In this document: positions 17,528-25,000 of the stretch, one piece after another
Layout of the letters: each line of letters starts with the position of its first letter
How positions within the stretch are numbered: the first letter of the stretch is position 1
NCBI GenBank assembly: GCA_020638855.1
Contig: JACKHT010000020.1
Span: 1-36,337 of the forward strand
DNA length: 36,337 bases
Direction of reading: 5' to 3'
Origin: Planctomycetota bacterium
GTDB lineage: Bacteria > Planctomycetota > UBA1135 > GCA-002686595
The notes under the pieces: model-generated
Database searches by the model: none
Told to the model about the DNA's origin: nothing
The model's input: only the letters and a program-made list of their open reading frames with translations
Made by a program: the position numbers and the translations under genes

Positions 17528-17851
17528 GCGATCCACCCAATCCGATCGCCTGAAGAACGAACCGCACGCAACGGCGGGTGGGATTTGGATCCCTCCGCAG
17601 TGGGGGCCCCGTTGCAGATAAAAAGTGATTCCATGCGGCCCTCGCATACCCCCGGCCCTTGAGCCATCGCGCACGAATCGCACCGACGAGCGATTCTGTT
17701 TGGGCCACTGGGCAATGAAAATCTTCGCAATGGACATCATCGCTTCGACATCGAAACGATAGATAAAATAGAAAGACGCGGGGAGTGCTCGACATCGAGA
17801 ACTTGAGCAACCAAACTAAGAGCCCTGCATTCCCCCACTCTTGAATTCGCC
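17528..17851. other. Intergenic region upstream of the membrane protein gene
   Basis: This 324-bp region has an AT-rich pocket at about 17740-17780, including TAAAAT at 17764-17769, a possible -10. The nearest -35-like TTCGAC is only 14 nt upstream, so the assignment is weak. A small GGGAT/ATCCC hairpin near 17580 is too short to call a terminator. I see no gene. Confidence 0.4.
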
Positions 17852-18559
17852 ATGCCTGACAATGTATACAGCCCGCCCGCTTCGCCGGCACCCCGCCCGA
17901 GTTCTTCCGAGTCCTTTGAAGGGTCGGGAACCTTCTCGATTGGCCAGTGCTTCTCGGATGGTTGGAACAAAACCCTAGCCAATATCGGCCTGATTCTTAT
18001 TGCCGGCCTGGTCAGTACGTTGGTCATGGTCCTCGCGGGCATCACCATCATTGGGTATTTCCTCGTAGTCCCGGTGATGACCTGGGGTATGGTTCGCTTC
18101 GCGCTCAACCTGCACGATGGCTGTGCGCAGTTTGGCGACATCTTCAGTGGGTTCACCAACTATGGAGACAAACTCCTCAAGAGCGCGGCGTTGTTCTTGT
18201 TGCTCTTGGCAATCAGCCTGCCAGCCAACGCGGTGTACTACCTGGGTGCCTTGAACCACAACACGTCGATGATCGTCGTGGGGTATGTGATCATGGTCGT
18301 CTTTGGACTGGTGGTCATGACGCGGCTCTACTTTGCTTTCGTATTCATGGTCGATCGCAACATGGGGGCCCAAGATTCGATCAAGGCTTCTTGGAACATG
18401 ACGGGGCCCATTTGGGGGCCTACGGTTCTGCTCGCCTTTGTCAGCGGGCTGGTGTCCATGGCCGGAGTCCTAGCTTTGGTTGTCGGCCTCTTGGTCAGCA
18501 TTCCGGTTTCTTACTTGATGTGGATTTCCGCCTACCGCCAAGCGGTGGGCAAACCCTAG
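17852..18559 (+). CDS. Multi-pass membrane protein of unknown function
   Basis: The product is 235 residues. The first about 35 residues are Pro/Ser-rich and cytosolic-looking. Four to six hydrophobic segments follow: LILIAGLVSTLVMVLAGITI plus FLVVPVMTWGMV near 50-85, LFLLLLAISLPANAVYYLGA near 115-135, VVGYVIMVVFGLVVM near 145-160, and a C-terminal pair from about 190. The W-N-x-T-x-x-x-x-W pattern near 180 (ASWNMTGPIWG) and the overall layout recall DUF975/DUF4013-type integral membrane proteins, but I cannot assign a family firmly. It faces the cytochrome c gene across a terminator. Confidence 0.75.
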   Translation: MPDNVYSPPASPAPRPSSSESFEGSGTFSIGQCFSDGWNKTLANIGLILIAGLVSTLVMVLAGITIIGYFLVVPVMTWGMVRFALNLHDGCAQFGDIFSGFTNYGDKLLKSAALFLLLLAISLPANAVYYLGALNHNTSMIVVGYVIMVVFGLVVMTRLYFAFVFMVDRNMGAQDSIKASWNMTGPIWGPTVLLAFVSGLVSMAGVLALVVGLLVSIPVSYLMWISAYRQAVGKP

Positions 18560-18663
18560 TCCACGAACGTCGCTGCGTCCAACCACCCGCGCGTCGATAC
18601 CCATTCCAAACTCGTGCCCACGCCACTCGCTGCGCGGCGAGGTTGCGATGGCCGTCTCATCAA

Positions 18664-18706
18664 GACCCGTGACGGGGTGGGGATTCCCTCTACCCCGCCC
18701 CGGGTC
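18664..18706. terminator. Terminator hairpin between convergent genes
   Basis: An inner 9-bp stem GGGGTGGGG (18674-18682) pairs with CCCCGCCCC (18693-18701), with one G-U-type pair. An outer GACCC/GGGTC stem (18664-18668 with 18702-18706) extends it across a small bulge. It lies between the membrane protein stop (18559) and the cytochrome c stop (18712) and can serve both. Confidence 0.75.
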
Positions 18707-18711
18707 CTGGT

Positions 18712-19008
18712 CTAGTTGGCCGACTGCAGAAAGTGCAAGATGGCCGCATGCTGGTCCGCCGAGAGGTTGGCGCGCACGCGCATGTGCATCATGACCACCT
18801 CCCACTGGGCATCGGTGTACCTGTCCGGTTGCCGAAGGTTGTGGCACCGAACGCAGTGTTGGCTCCAAAGTTGGGCCCCGTTGGGAGGGATCCCGCCCTT
18901 GCCAGCCTTTTCCGCTTGGAGGGTCGAGCAACCGGTGTTCGCGAGGATGAGTGCTGCGGCCACGAAGGCCCCCAACACGTACGTTTGGGATGCAAGCTTG
19001 AGTTTCAT
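18712..19008 (-). CDS. Small lipoprotein cytochrome c
   Basis: The product is 98 residues. The lipoprotein signal ends LANTGC (Cys27 lipidated), placing it on a membrane facing the periplasm. The single heme c site is CVRCH (Cys52, Cys55, His56). Candidate distal ligands are the Met residues of VVMMHMRVRA (73-76). An AGGA Shine-Dalgarno lies 8 nt before the ATG. The stop of the porin remnant is 13 nt upstream of the start, so the two formed an operon when the porin was intact. It probably carried electrons at the cell envelope; the partner is unknown. Confidence 0.87.
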   Translation of the reverse strand: MKLKLASQTYVLGAFVAAALILANTGCSTLQAEKAGKGGIPPNGAQLWSQHCVRCHNLRQPDRYTDAQWEVVMMHMRVRANLSADQHAAILHFLQSAN

Positions 19009-19023
19009 GGTGTGTTCCTAGAG

Positions 19024-19285
19024 TTAGAATCCCGTGGCGAACGGAACCATCAGCGCGTCTTCGTTGCTGCCCAGACCGTCCTTGTCATCGACGGTGTAGG
19101 CGATCTTGGCGACCGAGCTGGAGGCCAGCCAGTAGTTCAAGCCAAACGTCCAGCGGTGCTGGGCGTAGCCTTCGGGGGTGTCGAGCTGGTCCAGGCGATC
19201 CCAACGGACGACCGGTTCCAAGTTTTTGGGTAGGCGTTGCCGACCCAGTACGGGCGATACGAAACCTGCACGTAGCCACCATGAC
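19024..19285 (-). pseudogene. 3' remnant of an OprP/OprO-like porin gene, frameshifted
   Basis: The last about 67 codons (19024-19230) read LEPVVRWDRLDQLDTPEGYA, then WTFGLNYWLASSSVAKIAY, and end ALMVPFATGF. This is the typical closing strands of a phosphate-selective-type porin, with the terminal Phe used for outer-membrane assembly. Just upstream, a different frame encodes GGYVQVSYRPYWVGNAYP, the preceding strand. The two frames are joined by a one-base shift at the five-base T/A run (19223-19227). Further upstream no barrel sequence is found in any frame, so the gene has lost most of its 5' part as well. An open frame to 19521 spans the remnant but is unlike a porin there. Confidence 0.7.
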
Positions 19286-19589
19286 GTGTTCCATGCAAGC
19301 AATCTGGGGGCGCAATCTACTGCGCCTTGGCGTTTCCCTTGGAAGCCTTCGAACCTGATGCACAACGAAACCGATGCACAGTGAATCCGATGCACCAGGA
19401 AACCGCACCAAAACTCCGCCCCATTCGCTTGGAACACGTGCTGGAACCACTTCCGTTGCGACTTGTCGCAACGCAGCGATGACGAAGCGGTCATCCACAA
19501 CCCTTGCGCGAGAGTAGGCAACGCAGAGCGAAAGGCCTTGGGGGGTGCCCTTCCCCCACCCTACGCGGCCCAAACCCAATCGGCTTGCG
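19286..19589. other. Non-coding debris between porin remnant and rhomboid gene
   Basis: No credible gene is seen. The stretch holds the three-copy 16-bp tandem repeat and, near 19540-19561, a G-run/C-run hairpin (GGGGG...CCCCC) that may act as a terminator for the rhomboid gene. It probably marks the rearrangement that removed the porin 5' end, though no transposase, target duplication or inverted repeat is visible. Confidence 0.45.
19357..19404. repeat. Three tandem copies of an imperfect 16-bp repeat
   Basis: The copies are GATGCACAACGAAACC (19357-19372), GATGCACAGTGAATCC (19373-19388) and GATGCACCAGGAAACC (19389-19404), sharing GATGCAC and GAA-CC. They are adjacent without spacers, so this is not a CRISPR array. 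Confidence 0.8.
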
Positions 19590-20201
19590 TCACCGGCTAA
19601 ACCGAAGGCGTGCCATCAGAACGCCCGTCGCATAGGCAATCGGGTGCGCAAGGTCTCCGTGCAAGGTTGCATGCTCCGCTTCCAACCAAAGCGATCCAAC
19701 CAGACGGCCAGCCAAGATCAGCAGCATGAGGGTATGCCAACACCGCCTCCGGTGGGGCGACCGCAAGCCCGCGATCCCCAGTCCCAAGCAGCCGTAGTAC
19801 CCTCCGGACCCACCCACATCGCGAGCCAGGGCCAGGGATTCTCCCAGGGCGCTGCCCATCCAATCCATGGGCAAGACAACCAAGAACGAGACCAAGAAGA
19901 GCGAGGCTAGGTGCGCCAAAACAAACGTTTCTACAGCGACCCGAGTCCCAAAGCGCCGCTCGGCCAGTCCATTGCTCCAACAGCCGATGCCAAGCGAACC
20001 CCAGAATACGGCCCCTCCGTGGGTGGGTAGCAGGCACGTGACGATTCGCCACCAAGCGCCCCTGCGTAGGTCCATGGGCGCCATTCCCAACCGGTCGAGC
20101 CAGTCGGGCGAGATGGGAGCTCGCCAAGTCCCCGTCAGCAAGCCGCAGCCCAGTACGAGCCCTGCGAAGAGCAAAGTGAATGGTAGGACTCGGGATTGCA
20201 T
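19590..20201 (-). CDS. Rhomboid-family membrane protein, probable intramembrane protease
   Basis: The product is 203 residues from ATG 20201; the open frame to 20522 has no membrane-protein character before this start. Six hydrophobic segments are plausible. Rhomboid landmarks: the WR pair in AWWRIVTCLLPTHGG (51-52), the serine motif GGSGGYYGCLG (Ser132), and the histidine helix HGDLAHPIAYATG (His186) for a Ser/His dyad. The Asn that normally helps form the oxyanion hole after the first loop is not evident (FWGSLGIG). It could cleave membrane-anchored substrates; a rhombosortase role is possible in principle, but no GlyGly-CTERM protein is seen nearby. A TGC-TACCCT promoter element lies 8 nt upstream. 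Confidence 0.75.
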   Translation of the reverse strand: MQSRVLPFTLLFAGLVLGCGLLTGTWRAPISPDWLDRLGMAPMDLRRGAWWRIVTCLLPTHGGAVFWGSLGIGCWSNGLAERRFGTRVAVETFVLAHLASLFLVSFLVVLPMDWMGSALGESLALARDVGGSGGYYGCLGLGIAGLRSPHRRRCWHTLMLLILAGRLVGSLWLEAEHATLHGDLAHPIAYATGVLMARLRFSR

Positions 20202-20209
20202 GCATTCGG

Positions 20210-20215
20210 AGGGTA
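20210..20215 (-). promoter_or_regulatory. Extended -10 (TGCTACCCT) for the rhomboid gene
   Basis: On the minus strand TACCCT, preceded by TGC, ends 8 nt before the ATG at 20201. This would give a transcript with almost no leader. No Shine-Dalgarno is seen. Confidence 0.4.
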
Positions 20216-20633
20216 GCAGGCAGCCCGAGGAAGCCCCGAGCGGCCAAGGTGGCACGCTACCCGTTCTATCTCCGCGACCTCCATGCCGCTTCCCAGAAAA
20301 TACCCACCGGGGCGGTCTGCAACGGAAAAAATACCCAAGGCAAACGGGCACGAGCCTCGCCCGGTTTGGGCACCTTGCCTGCGGTTCATCCCCACGCACC
20401 CACCGGCGATGAGCCATGGGGCCAAGCCCGAGGCTCCGCAGAAAACCAGCGGCCTGGAATCCGCTCAAAGTGGCCGCGGATCGTATTCCCAATCGCCGGC
20501 ATGAAAAACCGGCCATCCGCAATTCTCGCCCTTGACCTCTGTCCAGAGCCCGCCTATCCGAAAGGGCTCGGCGTGATCCCCGCCCCCTTGGCCGATGTGG
20601 GGCTTTTCCAACCAGACGCCGGAGCAGATTCTC
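20216..20633. other. Divergent intergenic region, rhomboid / DUF6600-like genes
   Basis: The region has no credible gene. It contains two copies of AAAATACCCA (20297-20306 and 20338-20347), 41 bp apart, about four helical turns, which could be a regulator site. GGAG at about 20621-20624 is the ribosome-binding site of the gene at 20634. Confidence 0.45.
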
Positions 20634-21836
20634 ATGAAAGTACTACGCATTTTCAGCACCTTGGGTGTGGCCGTCCTCGTGAGCCACGCAGCCCTTGCTT
20701 CGACCTCAAGCCAGGAAGAACCCGCCCAACCTGCCAAAGAAGTTTCCGCCAAGCCCGTCACCGATGTGACCATCTTCCACAAGGAACTTGCTCCCTATGG
20801 CGAATGGCTGGAGGTGGCCGACCGGGGCTGGTGCTGGTCGCCCAGCGGTTTGGATGTGGATTGGCGGCCCTACACCCGCGGGCGCTGGGCTTGGTCCGAC
20901 GCAGACGGTTGGGTTTGGGCCAGCGATTTCGAATGGGGTTGGGCTCCCTTCCACTACGGACGTTGGGACTTCGTGGAGGACTTGGGCTGGGTCTGGATTC
21001 CTGGAACCACTTGGGGACCCGCATGGGTCTCTTGGCGCTCAGGCGGTGATCACGTGGGCTGGGCCCCGTTGCCGTACTCGATTGGTTTTGGCACCGAGTT
21101 GGAGATCGGCGACCGGGATCTCGACCGGTTGATCCGGCCGTTTTGGTGGACCTTCGTCCCGATGCGCAACTTCGCAGAGGAGCACGTCCAACCGTACGCA
21201 GTCCTCGCCGCGCGCAATGCGACCTTCCTACGGGAAACCCAGCCACTGCCCGTATTGAGCACCGTCAAGGGTCACGTGTTTGACCACGGGATCGAGGTTG
21301 CCGCGGTCGAGCGGGCCATGGGCCGGCGTGTCCCGCACGTAGCCATCCAAGAAGCCGGCGCGGAAGCTCCCCGCTTCACGCGGGTCAACGACAAAGCCAT
21401 CACCCTCTTCCGACCGACGATTCAGGTCAATCCCCGGGCAGCCTACGTGGTACCAGCTACGGCGCACCTGCCGATGGTCGCGAGCCCCATGGACATGGAG
21501 CAGGCCAAAGTCGAACGGGGCAAAGCCTTGGAAGCCTTGCGCACGCGCCAACAGGCTACTGCTGCCGAACTAGAGCGGGTGCACGAAGCCGAGCGCAAGA
21601 CCGCCGTGGACGAAGCGCAAACCCGCGCCATCAATGCACGCCACGCGCTCGAAGTCGAAGCGCTCAAGCAACAGCACGAGCGGGAGCGGGCGATCGTCGT
21701 CCGTCGTTTTGAGCGAGCCCATCCGCAAGGCGCGAGGCCCGTTCGCGAAGGCGACCCCCAACAGGGTGGGCGGCCCCAACGGGGCCAAGAACCCCAGGGG
21801 AAACCGAAGGGCGAACGGGGAAGGAAACCCAAGTAA
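20634..21836 (+). CDS. Secreted tryptophan-rich WxxGxW repeat protein (DUF6600-like)
   Basis: The product is 400 residues with a signal peptide of about 22 residues (cleaved near ALAS). Residues about 50-165 carry a run of Trp/Gly/Tyr-rich units: PYGEWLEVADRGWCWSP, YTRGRWAWSDADGWVWASD, FHYGRWDFVEDLGWVWIPG and WGPAWVSWRSGGDHVGWAPL. This is the WxxGxW pattern of DUF6600/BcpO-type proteins, which are exported and of unknown function. Residues 170-290 are mixed. Residues about 295-370 are highly charged and helical (probable coiled coil, Glu/Arg/Ala-rich). The tail is Gly/Gln/Arg/Pro/Lys-rich. GGAG lies 9 nt before the ATG, fixing the start over the upstream ATG at 20595. A good terminator follows. 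Confidence 0.83.
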   Translation: MKVLRIFSTLGVAVLVSHAALASTSSQEEPAQPAKEVSAKPVTDVTIFHKELAPYGEWLEVADRGWCWSPSGLDVDWRPYTRGRWAWSDADGWVWASDFEWGWAPFHYGRWDFVEDLGWVWIPGTTWGPAWVSWRSGGDHVGWAPLPYSIGFGTELEIGDRDLDRLIRPFWWTFVPMRNFAEEHVQPYAVLAARNATFLRETQPLPVLSTVKGHVFDHGIEVAAVERAMGRRVPHVAIQEAGAEAPRFTRVNDKAITLFRPTIQVNPRAAYVVPATAHLPMVASPMDMEQAKVERGKALEALRTRQQATAAELERVHEAERKTAVDEAQTRAINARHALEVEALKQQHERERAIVVRRFERAHPQGARPVREGDPQQGGRPQRGQEPQGKPKGERGRKPK

Positions 21837-21884
21837 AGGGATCGACCGTCATCCACCCCCCAGCCATCGCGCACGGGTGACTCG

Positions 21885-21917
21885 GGGAGCGTCTTGGGTC
21901 TAGCCCGAGACGCTCCC
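21885..21917 (+). terminator. Terminator after the W-rich protein gene
   Basis: GGGAGCGTCTTGGG (21885-21898) pairs with CCCGAGACGCTCCC (21904-21917), 14 bp with one wobble pair and a 5-nt loop TCTAG. It lies 48 nt after the stop at 21836 and before the next gene's promoter. Confidence 0.8.
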
Positions 21918-21995
21918 GTTCGATGGATGCGTCCGACGGGTCTCCAAAGCTCGCGACAATTCGCCAAACGCATTCCCAGGAGCGCGGCTGCGCCC

Positions 21996-22001
21996 TAGCA
22001 T
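21996..22001 (+). promoter_or_regulatory. -10-like TAGCAT 6 nt before the ATG of the 1820-residue gene
   Basis: TAGCAT, GGGCCC, then the ATG at 22008, in the TANNNT-N6-ATG arrangement. A TTCCCA 17 nt upstream (21973-21978) matches the -35 consensus in four of six positions. No Shine-Dalgarno is present. Confidence 0.5.
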
Positions 22002-22007
22002 GGGCCC

Positions 22008-25000
22008 ATGCTGATCGCCTCCCTGCTGCTGTCGCTGTCTCCGCTCCAAAGTCCAGCTCCGACGCCCAACGCGCGACCCAAAGTCGTTTTCGTCACGGGG
22101 GACGAGGAATACCGCAGCGAAGAGTCGATGCCCATGTTGGCCGCGATCCTGGAGCGCGACCATGGGATCGACGCCACGGTGCTGTTCGCCACCAACGACG
22201 ACGGCGAGATCGCCCCCAACCACCTGACCCACATTGGCGGGCTCGAGGCCTTGGCCGATGCCGACCTGCTCGTGATGTTCACGCGCTTTCGGGCCCTACC
22301 CGACGACGAGCTGCAAGCCATCCTCGACTACGCCCAGAGCGGCCGCCCCATGGTGGGCTTCCGCACGGCCACCCACGCGTTCCTGTACAAGGACGGCCCC
22401 AACGCCGCATGGAACGACGAATTCTCCGTGCGCTACTTTGGTCAGAAGTGGATCACCCACCACGGTCACGAGTCGACCACCTCGGTGACCCGGGTGACGG
22501 GCTGCGACAGTCCTATCCTGCGCGGGGTCGAGGACTTTGAAGCCCCTTCGTGGCTGTACCACGTGGAAGGCGGCGGCGATGCTTTGCCCGCGGATCATGA
22601 GTCGCTCATGCGCGGAACTTCGCAGCATTCGAGCCACCAGGACCACGACCGCTTCCCACTCGAACAGACCGTGGCTTGGACCCGCAAGCGCGCGCTCGAG
22701 AATGGCCAAACCCAGCGCGTGTTCTTCACCACCCTCGGGCATCCCTACGACTTCGCCCAGCCCAACATGCGCCGGTTGGCGTTGCAGGGAATCCTGTGGG
22801 CTCTGGGGCGCGAAACCACGATCCCCGAACAGGGTGTGAACACGGATACGGTGCTCGCCTACCACCCAACCCAAGCGCTCTACGGTGGAGCGATCCCAGG
22901 ACGGCGACCTGCTAGCCGTAGCGGCCCCAGCTTCATCGAGTCGCCGCCTTCGATGTGGCCGCCGCGCGACGGACTGCACATCACTTTGGTGGGAGGTGGT
23001 TTCGCCGAGCGCATGGCCATGGACGGCCAACTGGAAGCCGAACTCCACCGCCGCTTCCCCGATCGCCATTTGATCGTGCGTTCGCTGGCTTGGCCCGGCG
23101 ACACCCCGGGTTTCCAGCCGAGGCCCTTGGACTACGGCTCCATGGAGAGCCACCTGACGAGCCTCCAAACCGACGTCGTCGTGGCGGTGTTCGGCTACAA
23201 CGAGAGCTTCCCGCACACCGATGGAATCCGCGACGGCCAGCAGCTGCACAACCCCGACCGCCCGGCCGGCGCGGCGGGCGTCGAAGCCTTCCGCTCCGAG
23301 CTGACCGAGTGGCTGCGCCGAATCCGCGGGCTGCAATGCTCGCAGGGAGCTGCCCCCAAGGTGGTGTTGCTCGCGGCTCCGGCGCCGTTCGCGCTGTTGC
23401 CCCCCGAGCACCCCTATGTGATCGAACGCGCCGCCGCGGTGGAGCGCATGAACCAAGTCCTGCGCGACGCGGCCGAACTGTGGGCGACAGGCATTTTGGA
23501 CCTTTCGCAAGTCCCCCTGGCCGCCCCGCTAGTGGCCGGGTTCGAACTCGACAGCGAAGGCTACCGCCAATTGCTGGCGAACGCGCCGTTCGACGTGCTC
23601 GCGACGCTCCTGGGTGCACCCCAGGTCGAACGCCGCTTGCCTTCCGCCATGCCACTCGCGCTGCCGGCTCAGCCCGACCGCTTACTTGGGGAGGTCCGCG
23701 CGAAGCAAATCGAGTGGTACCACCGCTACCGGGCCGTCAACGGGTTCTACATCTACGGCGGGCGCAAGGACCCGTTTGGCGTGATTTCCTTCCCCGGAGA
23801 AATGCAGCGCTTGGACGCCATCGTCGAGCAATTCGACCGCCGCATTTGGGAGCTCGCCCAGGGCGCCCCGGTCTCCGATTCCTTCGACATGGAATCGCTC
23901 CCCGCGCTCCCGCAAATCGAAACGAACTTCACCAAACCGATCGCGATCCGCACCCCCGCGGAGCAAATGTCGAGTTTCACGCTCGCGCCCGGCTACGCCA
24001 TCGAGCTGGTGGCTTCGGAGATCGAATTCCCCGAGCTGCAGAACCCCGTCTCGATGACCTTCGATACCCGCGGTCGCCTGTGGGTTTCGGTCATGCCGTC
24101 GTATCCGCAGGTGATTCCTGGAACCGTACCCAACGACAAGCTCTTGATCTTCGAAGACGACAACGGCGACGGCCATGCCGACCGCTGCAAGGTGTTTGCC
24201 GACGGCTTGTACCTACCCGCGGGATTCGAGCTAGGCCACGGAGGCGCGTACGTGGCGCAGATGCCCAACTTGGCTTTCCTGCCCGACGGCAACGGGGATG
24301 ACCGCGCCGACGACTTGATCACCGTGCTGCACGGTTTCGGAACCGAGGACAGCCACCACGCGCTGTCCGCCTTCGTGTGGGATCCGGCGGGAGGCCTGCA
24401 CTTCCAGGAAGGCACCTTCCACCACAGCCAAATCGAAACCGCCTGGGGTCCGGTGCGCGTGCACGACGGCGCTGTATTCCGCTTCGATCCGGCCAACGGC
24501 CGCGCCTCGATCCACATCCCCTACGGCTTCTACAACCCTTGGGGTCACGTGTTCGATCGCTATGGGCGCGAGTACGTGGGCGATGCGTCGGACGGGGGCA
24601 ACTACCTGGCCGCGCCGATGGCGACCCAGACGAGCTACGAACGGTACCGCCGGGGCCTGGCTTCGTTCACCAAGAACCAAGTCCGCCCCACCGGCGGGGC
24701 CGAAATCATCAGCGGCTCGATGTTCCCGGCCGAGGTGCAGGGCGACTACCTGATCTCGAATACGATCGGCTTCCAAGGCATCCGCGCGCACCGACTGCGC
24801 CCCGATGGTTCGGGGGTCTACGCCGACGAAAGCTGGGACGTGGTGAGCTCGAGCGATCCCAACTTCCGCCCCATCGACCTGCAGTTTGGGCCCGACGGAG
24901 CGCTGTACTTCGTCGATTGGTTCAACCCGCTGATCGGGCACATGCAGCACAGCCTGCGCGACCCCAAGCGCGATCACGACCACGGCCGCATTTGGCGGGT

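Noticed and set aside
17578..17595. Terminator after osmC
   Set aside because: GGGAT/ATCCC gives only 5 bp with a 4-nt loop; too weak to call.
19357..19404. CRISPR array
   Set aside because: Three 16-bp units are directly adjacent with no spacers and imperfect sequence.
19590..21836. Rhombosortase/GlyGly-CTERM pair with the W-rich protein
   Set aside because: The W-rich protein ends in a soluble basic tail with no GG motif, membrane helix or Arg cluster of the GlyGly-CTERM type.
22296..23510. 404-codon minus-strand open frame
   Set aside because: Antisense to the ThuA/SGNH part of the 1820-residue protein; no domain or signal features.
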